Below, in pieces: positions 43,211-55,564 of a stretch of DNA of 64,000 bases. Location: assembly GCA_019828545.1 (NCBI GenBank), contig JACVRA010000169.1, forward strand, positions 169,498 to 233,497. The letters run 5' to 3'. Numbering within the stretch: position 1 is the stretch's first letter; every line of letters begins with the position of its first letter. The stretch comes from Paracamarosporium sp. OC-R06-R3. Lineage: Eukaryota; Ascomycota; Dothideomycetes; Pleosporales; Didymosphaeriaceae. A model generated the notes under the pieces. That model searched no databases. It was not told the origin of the DNA and saw only the letters and a list, made by a program, of their open reading frames with translations. The translations under genes were made by a program, and so were the position numbers.

Positions 43211-43993
43211 ATGGCAGGTAGGACTTTTGCTGGCTCCGCCCGCTCGACGCCCAAGCTCACGCTTCCCGCAGACTTGAACAGCAACAACTCGTTCGATTCT
43301 GGGGCCAGCCTTTTCGCTGGCCTCCAGCAGGAGAGCCCCTGGGAGGCTCCCGCCACCGCCTTCACCGCCATTAATCCCCACTCGGTGCCGGGCTCTACGC
43401 GAACCGTATCTCCCAAGGACATCTTCGCCGACCCTTTCCAGTCTGCGCCACCTTCGACGACGTTCACAAACATCACTTCTCCCGATATTGACCAGTCTCC
43501 CTTCATCACTGACAGCTTCGAGACGTCGCCCATGTTCCAGGGCGACTCGTATATGCCTACCGACAACTGGTTCTCCTTGTTTCCAGAGGAGGATGCGAAG
43601 CTTGCTGCGCCAGCCGTCAATGCTCCTCTAGTTGCGCCTGCTCTCGAGCGCACGGTCAGCAGCAACACGACAAAGTCAAGCGGCTCCAGCGTCAACTCGC
43701 CTGTCGTCATGACTGCTAACTCGCACCGGAGGAAGTCATCTGTCAACGGCTCACCTGCCGCGAATGCATCAATAACCAAGCCTCGCCGCCGCAAAGGTCC
43801 CCTTCCCGCCATAATGGTGGACCCCAGCGATAAAGTGGCTTTGAAGCGGGCGCGCAATACTCTTGCAGCTCGTGACTCGCGTCAAAGGAAATTTGATCAC
43901 GTCAACACACTTGAGAAGCGCAATGCGGAGCTAGAGGCAGAAGTGGAGAAGTGGAAGCAGATCGCCTATGCTCAGGGTTATTCCGGATCATGA
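43211..43993 (+). CDS. cpcA: bZIP transcription factor of cross-pathway control, GCN4/CpcA type
   Basis: 260 residues from an ATG in near-ideal context (GCAGCCATGG). The C-terminal 60 residues are the Gcn4-type bZIP: DPSDKVALKRARNTLAARDS with the N-x2-A-A-x2-S-R basic signature, RQRK, then a leucine zipper starting at HVNTLEKRNAELEAEVEKW. Aromatic-acidic activation segments occur earlier (SPKDIFADPF, DNWFSLFPEED). The protein activates amino-acid biosynthesis genes during starvation by binding TGACTCA-like sites as a dimer. Length fits Neurospora CPC1 and Aspergillus CpcA. The frame stays open for 175 codons upstream (from 42686) without an ATG and includes a polyglutamine run, so a longer form by non-AUG start or an upstream exon cannot be excluded. 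Regulation is probably translational through the two upstream ORFs. Confidence 0.88.
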   Translation: MAGRTFAGSARSTPKLTLPADLNSNNSFDSGASLFAGLQQESPWEAPATAFTAINPHSVPGSTRTVSPKDIFADPFQSAPPSTTFTNITSPDIDQSPFITDSFETSPMFQGDSYMPTDNWFSLFPEEDAKLAAPAVNAPLVAPALERTVSSNTTKSSGSSVNSPVVMTANSHRRKSSVNGSPAANASITKPRRRKGPLPAIMVDPSDKVALKRARNTLAARDSRQRKFDHVNTLEKRNAELEAEVEKWKQIAYAQGYSGS

Positions 43994-44912
43994 ATATTTG
44001 CGCCTTCCGGAGTCGGTCCGGTTCAGTATCGGTGGTTTTCAGGAGCTGGTGAGGACCGGTTCCCCATCCTCGACCTTGCTCAAAAGTTTTTCATTTCCCC
44101 CCCTGTTCGTTCTTGAGCCCGTTGTCATCTGCGATGAGGCTAACATTTCCTTCCGTATTGTGCTGTTTGTGTTGTCCGGCCGGAGTGTAGTCTCCCTTCG
44201 GTTGATTGACTCCTCCTGGTAACGGTTGCGATGGTTCTCGTCGACATCTTGTCGGCTTGTGAATGCTTACTGTCTTTTAGTTTTGTAGTGTAGTGGCAAA
44301 GCGGCCATATTCTGGCTTGGGTCTAGAGTCTTTCTTAATATATCTGTCCAAATCATATCATGACTTGTTAGTGACTACTAAGATGACCGTGTCTAATTTT
44401 GTATTAACTGTTCGACGAGTGCTTATGACTCAAGCTACGCTACCGACTGGCATAGGTTTGGACAGGATTACATGTTGCGTCGTGCTCATGAGCAACGTCA
44501 AGGCCGTGGCTTCATTGACGCAGGGTACCTGTGCGTGTAATACCGCTCCGGATGTAGATAATAGTTTGGGAGTGTAAGCATTTGGGTCGGGCGCGGATCG
44601 GGCGGACTTTCGGGTGTCGTGGAGCTAGGCGGGGTTGTTTGAATGCTGGTCTGCTTCACAATGTCTTTAGGACGGAGGAATCGTCGCAAAGTTCTACATG
44701 TCCTCCTCTCCGAAGCTGTGAACAGTTTCCCCGGAGATCACACTGTCGATAGATATTATCATGAGGTTCTATGTTTAACATTTGCTTGCGCGCTCTACTG
44801 TACCGAAACCCACTTTATTGAATGGATCAAACGGCTGACACCTAACTCTCGTTGTCGACTCCGAGCCAAATGCTTCCATACTCGTGTCCGGCCTATTTTC
44901 GGCTCGCGGAAC
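43994..44912. other. Convergent 3' region
   Basis: Spacer between the 3' ends of cpcA and the APS kinase gene, rich in T-runs on the first half as expected for a long 3' UTR. No ORF with coding character is seen. Confidence 0.5.
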
Positions 44913-45758
44913 TCAGTACTCTAGACCCCTACCATCCGCAGCATTCAACTTCAACAAACCCTTCTTCTCAAGGTACTCGACAATCTGCCTCACTGCATCC
45001 TCTACGCTCGTCTTATCGCTCTGGATCTTGATCTCTGGGTTCTCTGGCGCCTCGTACGGCGCGCTAATGCCTGTGAACTCGGGGATCTTACCCTCTCGCG
45101 CCTTCTTGTACAAACCCTTGGGGTCCCGCGCCTCAGCAACCTCGAGCGGCAGGTCAACGAAGACTTCAATGAAGGCGAGCGGCTCGTCGTCGGGATGCGC
45201 GGCTTGCTGCACTGCGTGCAGCTCACGGGCTTGTTGACGGTCCGCCTTGTAGGGCGAGATGAAGGACGTGATGGCGATGGTAGAGCTGTCTGCAAAGAGT
45301 TTGGCGACCTGGATCCCGCGCATTAGTTTGTTGCTCGCTGCTCATAGTTCGCCTTTACTCCGTCGTCCAAGGCCTTAGACGCATTGCGTGCTCGCGCCTC
45401 ACTGTGCGCAATCTGCCCGTGACATGGCATGCTACGCACCTCAGCTATCCGCCTGATGTTCTCATTCCGGCTCTTCTCGTCGAAGCCTAGGTCCTTGTTG
45501 AGTCCGAAGCGCACATTGTCGCCGTCGAGACGGTATGCGGCAAGGCCAAGGTGCAGCAGGTGCTGCTCAAGCGCCGTCGCGATAGTCGACTTTCCGGACG
45601 CCGAGAGCCCGGTGAACCAGATAGTGAACCCACGCTGCTTGCGGTATGTGTTGCGTTCGCTGCGAGAGAGCGACGGGTGCCAGGTGATGTTGCTGTTGGC
45701 GCGTGAGTTTAAGTGTACGTGAAGGATGGCGGGGTATTGGTGGGGCTCACGTTGACAT
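44913..45758 (-). CDS. MET14: Adenylylsulfate (APS) kinase
   Basis: Phosphorylates adenosine 5'-phosphosulfate to PAPS with ATP, the second step of cytosolic sulfate assimilation. Exons 45751-45758 (8 nt), 45440-45692 and 44913-45308, introns 58 and 131 nt, total 218 residues. The N-terminus [17 protein letters not shown] is typical. The P-loop is GLSASGKST, followed by [31 protein letters not shown], then FISPYKADR and the end motif [14 protein letters not shown]. All residues usually needed for activity are present. The first exon of only 8 nt is supported by GTGAGC, the acceptor CCAACAG and the restored family N-terminus. Confidence 0.94.
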
Positions 45759-46776
45759 TGTGTTTGCTAGATTGGAGAATTGGTGGAATCTGCTTGGACT
45801 AGGAATTTGTGTGAGTGAGAAGAATTGGAAAGACAGTTGGAATCCAGTTATATAGAAGGCAGCCGTTAGTATCGCGCGATGTCGCTCTTGTCCCTTGTTG
45901 AAGGGAAATTTCTTAGCGCAAATGACGTGCTGACTGCATAGCTATAGGGCTGCGTGCAAACACGTCGATCACCCGAGATCCACTTATCCGTCCTCAGTGA
46001 TGCTGTACTGTTATGCCTTGAGGCAGCTCTCTGGGCCGAGCTCAAGCGTTGTTGTTGCTCCATATTGCCCTTCTCGGGTACAAAGTCTTTATGTAGTGGA
46101 ATACATCGTGGCGCTCAATCACGCGCGTATCCACTATTTCTGTATGTACTCTGCTGATTTCACGGAATGTGAACTTAGGCTTAAGGTTATCCTCTCTGTA
46201 GTTCTTGAAAATTAACGTTTGCGGTGCCATAGCTGCGGATTGTTAAACCCATCTCAATAACTTAGAACACCTTTTGGTGGTTCTGTTTTTACCAGAGACA
46301 TAGACATGATAGTCTTTGGTTGACGAAGATTAGAAAGTTCAGCCAGACATGTAGGATGGTTTTAATCGTTGCTTTGAAAGGCATGTAGTAGTGTCTTTGG
46401 TGTCGACGTCGTACCAGCGCCTCGGACCCACTCGCATTGCGACATGTCATCAGCCATATAGTGGAATGATTCATCTAGACACGGAAATATCATATATATG
46501 TTATGCTCCTTTTCATTGCATACATACTTCTACAAGCTGGACCACAGTCATACGGTCACTGGCATGGCAGAGGTAAAGTCGGGAAGAAGATGACAGAACC
46601 CAGGTCGGAACGGACCACGGCCACATGCGTGAATACGCCATAACCAAGAGTCAGAGTGTAAAAGCCCTCACCAGCACACTAGTCATGCAATGAATGCGAA
46701 GTCACATTGTGTCAGGAATAACCGACCGATATCGCATCTATAGCTACTGCTATAGCGCCTCATGCCCGTTCCATCC
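45759..46776. other. Intergenic spacer
   Basis: Upstream region of the APS kinase gene and 3' flank of the sugar transporter. I see nothing coding. No perfect Gcn4-type site (TGACTCA/TGAGTCA) was spotted in the part proximal to the APS kinase start. Confidence 0.45.
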
Positions 46777-48478
46777 TCATACTTTCTTCTCCTCAGTCAC
46801 TTCCACTCTTTCAATCTCGGCGTGATGCGGATCTTTTGCACCGACAAGCTCTCCTCCGGCTTCAACATGGTTCGTTCCGCCGAACAACGTATCGATCTCT
46901 TCAAGACTAACTTTCTTCGTCTCGGGGATGAAGAATATAACGAACAGTGCGAGCAGCACGTTGATGCCGGCGAAAAAGTAAAAGACATACCAGCTGCAAT
47001 TCTTCAAGAAGATGGGGAAGAACTGCTGCACGATTGAGTTGACGACATTCTGAGTCTGGGAGCACATGCCAACGGCTTGCGCGCGCACATTCATGGAGAA
47101 AATTTCCGATGTGTAAATCCAAACCGTGGCACCCCAAGATGGCTTATCTACAACATTGTCAGATAACGGCGTGAGTGTATTGAGAGGGCCGGACTTACAA
47201 AAGAGCGCAAAGAAGAACATGAGGAAAACAATCGCGATGCCGACAGCTTCCGTCTTAGCTCCGTTGGGCGAAGGTGTTTCGGAACCAACAGCGGCGACAG
47301 TGATCATACAGATAGCCATACCAAGACCACCCACAATGAACAGGAACTTTCGGCCGAAACGGTCAACCGTCCAAGTAGCGTTCAAGGTGAAGAGGATACC
47401 GAAAGTAGCATTTAAAGCATTGATGAGCGCAATCTTCGCCGGATCGCTGAAGACCTTCTTGTAGATGATGGACGAATAGGAGTTGAGGGTACCCTGTCCC
47501 GTAATTTGCTGTCCACCATTGAGGATCATGCATAGTAGGAGACGCTTCCTGATAGATTTGTCCTTCCAAAGAGCAGAGTAGTTGCTAGAAATAGCCTCGG
47601 CTTCAAACTCGATAGCTTCGCGAATGGCGAGCAGCTCATCCTCTACTTCTTGCTCGGTATCACGAACCTTGTGAAGGGATGCGCGGGCTTCTTCTACGCG
47701 GTTGCCATGCTGAATGTACCATCGAGGCGTCTCGGGTATGAAGAATACTTGTGCGAGGATGACGATGGGCATGAGGAGCTGGAATATAACGACCATCTTC
47801 CAATCCCAATCGCCAAGCTTTTGAGGATGTTTCGCAGTGGCGTAGCCAACCCAGTACCTGCAGGCGATGGTCAGATAACGGGAGTAGACTATGTGTAGAG
47901 TACGTACGCGATGAAAGAACCAACGGAGTAGAACATCTGCCAAAATGACATGATAGTGCCCCGTACTTCGGGTCGTGACAGTTCTCCAATGTAAATAGGA
48001 CCGGCAGCTACAGCAAGTCAGTCACCACGGTCTTGTTAGAAGAGCGAGGTCACCTACTCAAAGCGAGACCCTGCCCCAGACCGATGACCACACGGCCAGC
48101 GATAAAAACTCCAACGTTGCCTCTCGGAGCGAAACACTGCATGAAAGTCGCTATAATGACAAGGATCGCTCCAGCGGCCATTCCCACCCTTCGACCGGCC
48201 CAATCAGCGAGAGGGCCCCCGAAGAAGAAACCTGCGACGACAGCTCCAACGGTGTAAGAAGTGTTGATAGCACCGATGATGTTTTCATCCTGTAATTCGT
48301 CAGTCGAAAGATTAGTTAGAGCGGCAGATAGACGCACGGGCTTGTTGAAGTAGGCTTTCCAGTTGTCAGAGTTCTGTAGCGCATTGAAAGTGGACGCATC
48401 GTAGCCGTAGAGCACCATACACGATGCTGCTACAAGTGAGATGTACCAGTTGTACACCGTCTTCTTGGTAGGTGCCAT
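46777..48478 (-). CDS. MFS sugar transporter
   Basis: Five exons (48338-48478, 48058-48289, 47908-48007, 47199-47857, 46777-47147) with four introns of 48-51 nt give 500 residues. Twelve membrane helices are expected. Sugar-porter signatures are present: GGPLADWAGRRVGM, AGRVVIGLGQG, GPIYIGELSRPEVRG, PETPRWY, NGGQQITGQGTLNSY, DRFGRKF and FIPETKKVSLEEID. The family imports hexoses, disaccharides or related polyols by facilitated diffusion or proton symport at the plasma membrane; which sugar cannot be read from sequence. All four joins keep family motifs intact, for example SFIAYWVGYAT and FALFYKPSWGA. The start MAPTKKTVYNW is short for the family but is followed at once by the first helix. Confidence 0.93.
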
Positions 48479-49820
48479 TGTGGGCAGATCAGATATGAGA
48501 CACTTGTTGACAGACAACGATCCCTTCGCAACGAGGACGAGGAGGACGCAGAGCAGCGCTGTCAGAAGGAACTCAGAACGTGCAGACCGCTCTGGCATAC
48601 TTATAAGGGTATCCACTTTCTGGAGTCCATGCTTGATCCTGAGGCTCGGGTACGCAGGCCAAACCAGGTGCTGGGATGCCTGTTCCGTGGCGTTTCAATT
48701 TCACACGAATCAGCGCATCTTTGGACTTCAAGTCACCAACGTGCCGCTTATACACACGACTTTAGTGCGCAATGGCTGGATCTGGGGCCCCAAAAAGACT
48801 TGCGGGCCTCCACATGCTGAGTTTGAGGGGCGTTGATCGAGGGCATCGCCCTTGGTGGACTTGCGGGATAGGATTTTCCGCGAATGAAATGGGGACCAAG
48901 ACAATGGAGGCGGATGTTGTTTGCGGTAAGGTCTGTCGAGGCGAGCTTGAGTCGATAGCATAGCGGCTTGGGGTACCGGGGTTGTGTGGAGAAATACCCT
49001 AATAGGGTAAAGGCTGAGGCGCTCCAGAGAGGTCACCAACATGTGCAGAGGTCACAAGCTTTGCGATGGCCGCAAGGCGGCACGCCAAAGCTTATTGCTC
49101 GTATCCGATGGCCGGTCGCTGGTGCAATGCTATCCCAGTGCCTTTGCCTCTGTATACAGATGGCACCTCAGCGTGGTGCAGTGCGAAGATCCGAGGAGGC
49201 CGAAGCGAACTCATATGCCCGTGTTCTAGGCACTCAGAAATTGTCAAGGGTCAACAACACAACCTGCTGTTCTTTTCACACGTCCATCACCCAGGGTCCT
49301 CCGATACTGCAGATGCTGCCTTCTTCCAGTAAATGCCCCAAACCACCAAATCAGACGCTGGCAAGAGCGACGCTGTTGCCATATGACACTTGGTGGCGAA
49401 CCGACCGAATGTCCAGCTGTCGAGAAGGCCGAGTCTCGGGACATGACCGTGCAAGGGGCCGCCCTCAGCAACGGTCGATACGAGGGTAGGGAGAAGTATT
49501 GTGCCGACGTCTCGTGAATCAAACTACCACCGTGTATAATCTGTAGTATATAATAATAACTCACCACTTGCTATTGACACGGGGCGATGAGTTTGCCCAG
49601 AGTAACATGTCGAAGCAATCATCTGGGCAAATGCATGGCATGTTTCCCAAAGTCATGTGATACCCACGTGTACCAACACGTGCCCCGTACCGGACCCGCG
49701 CCACACCCCACTTGCTCGTTCGAGACTCACGGCAAGCGCTTAGCCCTCACCGCGCCCAAGCAAAACTCCCTCGACTTTTCGCCTCCACGACCCAAACTCG
49801 CGACGTCAGCCACCGCCGAA
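48479..49820. other. Divergent intergenic region
   Basis: Separates the sugar transporter from TMA7, which point away from each other, so it should hold both promoters. No additional gene is supported; the ORFs present lack coding character. Confidence 0.45.
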
Positions 49821-50196
49821 ATGCCTTCAGGAGCAGGAAGTAAGTATCCATTCAGTCCCTTATGCACCGAGCATCCTCCCCTCTGGCCCACAGGAGCTGA
49901 CACGACCGATAGCCGGCACGAACCCAATCCACAACAAGAAGCCAAAGGCTGCAAAGAAGGAGCTTGACGACGAAGATAAGGCGTTCCTCGCAAAGCAGCA
50001 AGCCGGTGTGTAGTAACCGACTCCTTCGGATTCTCGGCAAATCGCAGAGCTGCCGCACGATATACGGTCCAGAGGTAGTGGCGCTGACCATATCATAGAC
50101 AAGAAGGCACGCGAGGAAATGGCCAAGAAGGCTGGTGGGAAGGGCCCCATGAACAGCGGACAGCAAGGCATTAAGAAGTCCGGCAAGAAGAAATGA
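49821..50196 (+). CDS. TMA7: Translation-machinery-associated protein TMA7
   Basis: A 69-residue protein in three exons (49821-49839, 49913-50005, 50099-50196) with introns of 73 and 93 nt. The family sequence is evident: KELDDEDKAFLAKQQA, then EEMAKKAGGKGPMNSGQQG and the end IKKSGKKK. TMA7 (CCDC72) associates with ribosomes in yeast; loss affects protein synthesis, but the mechanism is unknown. The gene is easily missed because no exon exceeds 98 nt. Branch sites CTGAC precede the second acceptor and lie near the first. Confidence 0.92.
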
Positions 50197-52029
50197 GCGT
50201 GCCACGTGAAAGCCAAACGCGGACGGATGGACGATTGAATGAACGATTTACGCGGATACCATGGTGTTTATCATACAATAGCAGGGTCATGCTTTATGCA
50301 TGTTCCGAATGAAATGCGGAATTCAGAATGGGCCTTACTCTACACATGTGTCGTTTTCGCGTGCTGAACTTTGTGCCTCGAAACGGAATTTTCCACGGTT
50401 GGCGCGCCTGCCGCCATAGGAGACGTCGGACCTCATTTGCCTAAGCTCACAATTTCGGTTGAATTGTAGAGCAGGAGAACCATGGACAGTTTTCCACTCA
50501 CTATTTCATAAACGAGCACGCGAGCTGCTGCAAGTGACTGCTCTGGAAGGCAATATACTGACTTTCTCGCGTCAGTAGTGCAAAGATCATGATACCGATA
50601 CCAGCCAGCGGAGGACCTGAAGACACCTTTCACTAGTCGATCATCAACGCAACGTGCAATCAACTCAATCGTACATTAATCATGATCACAACACCTTTGA
50701 TTTTGATGACCTTCGTGAACTCGCTCCACAACCCTACGAAGATATCCAATCGACGTTATTCCCGGAGCATTGTTTGGTTTCACAGGAAACGGATTGAACT
50801 TCATTCGTCTTTACAGTGCCTTTCCTATATTCACATGGTATTTTCAAAATACTGATAGTTTGGGAACAGCTTCGTTCACTGATTTCTCACCTATGGTCAA
50901 CCAGCGTTTGTTCTACGACACGACGGAGTTTACTATCACTGGGATGATGCCGGCGATGTTCCTTGTCAGACGGTCCATGTTGATTCTTGCAGCCATTTTA
51001 TTGACGTTCTACGGACACTAGATGTGTTTTGTTCTACGACTCTTCGCCTAGTCAAGCGTTTTGAGGTGTCAGTGACATTACTTTTCGAGCGAAATATCAA
51101 TCGTCCCGAGTAATGAGATTGGTACAGCTATCGTAGGCGGCTGGACTAATACACATGTATTATCACCCGGTTGCGGGCATTTTCGATGACTTATACAATA
51201 GTGTATCTTGGGAATTCCTGTATAGCACTAAAACGTTCTATATAGGCTGCTGTGCGTATGGTGTAGACAACCTTGACAGAATGACTCGCCTATCTAGGAT
51301 ATCAGGGCAATAAGATGATTGGATTCTAATAAATAGTTGAAATTGCAGCATAAGGCGCAGCCGTTGGAGTACTATATATCTCCAGGTCCCAAGATAGCGT
51401 ATGGCACTCGACACCATGATATTTTGTTATTTAGTGAATACCCAATAGGCAGCCGAAACAGAGGAAGCCCAATATTAACATGAACATGGACACTTTCATC
51501 GCGAACATGTGGACAATTCATCAGGTACGCGTAGCAAATTTGCCAAGTGTAAACAGTGCCACATTAGACAATATTGATTAGATGGATTATTCGCACGCAG
51601 TGCATGCATTACAAGCGTTCCTCATATCAATTCTTCGATCCATCGTCCGCTAATAAGAACCGCTTTGACGAGTTTATGTACTGGATATCTGACTGTTTTC
51701 CAGTGCCTCATGCTCGTTAGAAAGAAATATGGAAGAGATTAGGATCGGGATTGATGCTCGTGTTCAAAGTGGAACGGTCACACGGCAACGCCACACCACT
51801 ATACCCATGTTGGTGGCGTCGTGAAAATGGTTTGGGTAAACGGTGACGAGTTGTAGAATGGCGCATCGCGCCTCAATGTCGTCGACTTGACTGTCGATGG
51901 TCGAACCGCTCGCATAATCGAAGCTCGTTTAAATTGCCTCCACTACTTGATCATAACAGGTAGAGGTCGGAGTAAAGGTATCAAGAGTTATTTGACAACT
52001 CCCAAATCTGGCGGACAGAGAAGACAGTT
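50197..52029. other. Gene-poor spacer
   Basis: AT-leaning stretch between TMA7 and the small serine-rich gene. No ORF over 85 codons, no recognisable domain and no repeat boundaries. Confidence 0.5.
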
Positions 52030-52296
52030 TCAAGATCCTGATCGACGCCCTTTTTTGCTCCCGAGGGTGAAAGCTCTCCGTCTAAAGCTGCTAGATTTGC
52101 TTTCGTCCGTGGGCGATTTTGGGGTGCTGCTGTTGGACGACTGATGGCTTTGACTTTGAGATGATGCTGATGACTCGGAAGCAGATCGCTCGCGGCCTTC
52201 TCGAAGAATATCTTCGAGCGATACATTGAGATGAGGGTGGGTGTAGGTTGGCGCTTCAGTAGGTTCGAGGATCTCAATGAACTTTGTTGAGGTCAT
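52030..52296 (-). CDS. Small serine-rich protein of unknown function
   Basis: An 88-residue frame with a plausible start (MTSTKFIEILEPTEAP). It has an N-terminal helix-like part with LNVSLEDILREGRERS, a serine/glutamine-rich middle and a basic end FRRRAFTLGSKKGRRSGS. The composition is unlike the neighbouring random frames and recalls small conserved phosphoprotein-like proteins of filamentous ascomycetes, but I cannot name a family. No signal peptide or membrane helix. Confidence 0.55.
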   Translation of the reverse strand: MTSTKFIEILEPTEAPTYTHPHLNVSLEDILREGRERSASESSASSQSQSHQSSNSSTPKSPTDESKSSSFRRRAFTLGSKKGRRSGS

Positions 52297-53640
52297 GTTG
52301 TATGAGGATCCGTAGACGTAGGATGTTGGTGTCGGTTGTAGGAGGTGAAATGTGGCTCAGGATGAATGGGCTAGATAAGTATACGGAGGCTGAGAACTAA
52401 GGCCAGGTTGGTGATATATGTGTGTCCGAAAGGGTCAGCGCAGTTGCTGCTGTGGTACTTTCAATCCACACAAGCACGGTCTAGACTCTGGCGACGATTG
52501 GTGCTTGACTAGAATAGTGCGACACAGGGATATAACGATTCGATGGTGATGCGCCTGAACTCGTCTTTAAGTGAAAGGGGTAGTGCTATGAGCCCGCAGA
52601 ACGCAGGGGCAATAGGCAGACTTTTAAAGGCGGGATGGAGGAGCACGCGGACACGACCATTCACAGGCGGGCCGCAGGGTAGGGAAATGCTATTCAGGGT
52701 CTTTCCGCGCCGATCGCGACCAGTCTCGAATCCCTGACGGTCCAGGATGACGACGGTGGAGCTTCTAGGCGGGCGCAGACCAAGAGCACGCGGGCAGAAC
52801 CGGTGGGAATAACGTTTTCTGTTCCGTTCCACAGTGCGCTCCCTCAGAAATAGAACCCGCAGCGCCGACAGCATGATAAAGGCAAGCCGTGCGGTTGGAG
52901 GCAAGGACGAGCAACGGACTTGGATGCGCTGAGCGAGGACGGGACTCCGCAGTGCACGGCAGTCGTCGCAATGCCTTTTGCCACAGTATTGTTGGACGCG
53001 CAAACAAATTTGTGCGTGCCACACGATCAGCGCGATCAGCCACCGCACCGAACTGCCGTCGAATGCAAGTCCGTGCCGACACGCACTCTCACCACCACAA
53101 TGCCACAGTCACCTGAACAGCTCCGTGTTGCTGCATGTGTTTGTCCGTGTGCGCAGTCTTCCATGGCCAATGACGTATGCCGCTTTTACGATCCTCTCTG
53201 TGGCCTAAAAAAAAACCCCAAAGAAATTCCAATACTGTGCGGCTGCGCTTCTAGCTAATGAGGGTCTTCGGAGCGTCGACCCAACGGTGCGCCGTGCAAT
53301 CCCTTCCTCTGCTCTTCTCATGCTCATCGACATCATCATGCAGTTTGCTGTTGTTTACTGCTCCGCACGGATCCCTTGAGCCACTATTGCCTGCATGCAG
53401 GACCATCTCACAATGCATCAGGGTCCGCTTTGCGCTATCGCAATTTCCCGTTGGGCGCCGTTATTGTATCCGAGGCACCAAGGTACAATTGATTACGGCT
53501 CGCATACAGACTGTCAAGGTGCTATCCTTCCTAACCGCTACGTGCATCCTGAGTTGTTCTCGCTTGACCTTTTCAGCGCATTCTTTTGGAGAAAGCCCAT
53601 GTCGAGTCATGCACCTGCTGGCGTTTGTTGGGCTTCCTCA
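52297..53640. other. Intergenic spacer
   Basis: Upstream of the serine-rich gene and downstream of DBR1. Frames on both strands are open in the GC-richer part at 52550-53250, but none shows domain or coding character. Confidence 0.45.
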
Positions 53641-55339
53641 TTACCCAGCGCGGCCACGTCCTCGACCACGATTCAAGTTGGACCCAGCTCTTCCACGACC
53701 TTGATGACCACGCCCTCTATTCCCGCCTCTATATCCACCACGTCTATCGAAACGTGCAGAATCCGACCTAGGACCCTGTTGCATCATTTGTGCCCTCTCT
53801 TCGGTCGTCGCATGAAAAGCATTTGGAATTTGGAGTAGATTGCAAAACCCTTGGGTGTGTGGATTCGAATACTCTTCTGGGCCTCCTACAACGTTGATAC
53901 CCATGCCAGGCTCATATACCGGTGCGGTTTGTGCGAAGTCCTCTGGTACGGCCATCTTTCCACGCTTAATAATGTTCTCATCCACCCACGCCATCTCCTT
54001 CTCAATCAATGGTCTGTAATAGACGTCTCCCTTGTCCTGAGGTACGCGAACATCGGGATTGCCCAACTGCAGATCTGACGCAAAGACACGTGTGATCGCA
54101 AGCCACTCTTGGTCGTAATGCAGTTTGAGGGGTCTCTCGTAGTCAGCCGACGAGTGAGGGGCTATTTCCAAAAGTTGGAGAAAATGTCTTCCAGGTAAGC
54201 ATTTGTCCAGCGCTAAAAATCTTGTGGTTGAGTTCGTTATGCCTTGAGGGAAGGGCAGAGTAGGAGGCGGTGTGAAGTATGAAGATGTAGGTGGGCGTGC
54301 GAAAGATTCTGGTAGGAGACTCCGGATGTCGTCAGATTTATCCTGGGCGTGTTTGTTAGGACTCCGGTTTTTCTTCGGTGCTGATGTACTTGGCTCAGTC
54401 CCTTCATCCAAATCAAGATCAATCTCAGCTTCATTTTTGGGCGCGGGGACTACAGGTATATCATCGATGTTCAGGTCAATCTCATCATCGTTGGATGCAA
54501 ACGGTGCACCGACTTCTTTGGATTCGGGATTCAACCTATTCTCATGCTCCCATAAGGCTGTAAATCTGGCGTGCATATGAGCGCTGAACCAATACGGGGG
54601 CCGTAGTCGCTCTAGGACTGTTGTTGCCGCTACGCTTCCGAGCTGCCCATTTTTTGCGTCCTGTTCAAAGTGCGGCTTGAACCGGAAAAGTTGTCTATGG
54701 TTGCCCTTCCATTCCATGCCATTGGGCCAGTCGTGACTCAGCCCAATATCTACTTGGCTGCGGAGCTGGAGGAGTTTGCGGGTGTCTAGCTCTCTAACGT
54801 GGTATATGCTCCTTACGTCGTCATTGTTATAAGGTAGACGTTCGTAATGCGGTTTCCGGTAGTTGTACCCTTTCCAGATCCCCGAAAGACCGGCGATCCG
54901 AAGAGACCCAAGTCGAACTACATTGGCCGCACCCATGTAATATATATTAGGTGCGGCCCAGCCACCATAATACAGCTCCCACATGTAGTTACTGGCCTCA
55001 TGGTTGCCGCCAATAAATATCGTAAGATAAGGAGCAGTGCGTGCACCGGAGTAGTATTCATGGAAATCGTGCATGGCGTAATACTTCTCCGGCATTGATA
55101 CGGCTTTCAGATCATGGGCATTTCGAACGGCCTGTTCATAGTTGGTCAACGCTGACAGGGAAGAACACTGGTTAGCATACCTGGAAATCGCCTCCAATGA
55201 TCAGAAGATCAACACCAGACCATCCTTTCAGCTCGCACGATTTTTTGACGGATGCGTATATCTCATGCAACGTCCCGTGACCGCAACCTTCAACAGCTAC
55301 ACGTAGGTGGCTGCCCGTGACCTGAGCTAGCGACGCCAT
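53641..55339 (-). CDS. DBR1: RNA lariat debranching enzyme
   Basis: Hydrolyses the 2'-5' bond of intron lariats after splicing, allowing intron turnover. Exons 55181-55339 and 53641-55131 with a 49-nt intron give 549 residues. Metallophosphoesterase motifs are in order: VAVEGCGHGTLHEIY (the C-x-H of the Dbr1 metal site), IIGGDFQAVRN across the splice join, IGGNHEASN, SHDWP and SAHMHARF. The C-terminal half has the family's extra domain, an acidic stretch, and an unusual end rich in RGG repeats (GGYRGGNRGRG and RGRGRGR), suggesting RNA contact. A fitting enzyme for a genome whose genes nearly all carry introns. Its start lies 225 nt from that of the divergent Rpr2/Snm1-type gene. Confidence 0.95.
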
Positions 55340-55564
55340 ATTATCGGATGGTCGTAGTGGTTCAAGCTAGAGGCTTGGGAAGTGTTCGGGAGTGAGCGAA
55401 GGTTGTTGAAATCAAGTGCGCCGAAGCAATTGCAACTCACCTCATTGCAAATAGAAAGTACGCTAGTGCCAGGCTGACTGTCGATCATGTGACCAGGCTA
55501 TCGATAACGAACCTCGAGGAGAATCCATCTCGGTTTTCAACGAAGCGCTACCCCGAACGAAACA

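Noticed and set aside
50770..51021. 83-codon frame with hydrophobic C-terminus
   Set aside because: AT-rich spacer, no family resemblance and no supporting splice or start context.
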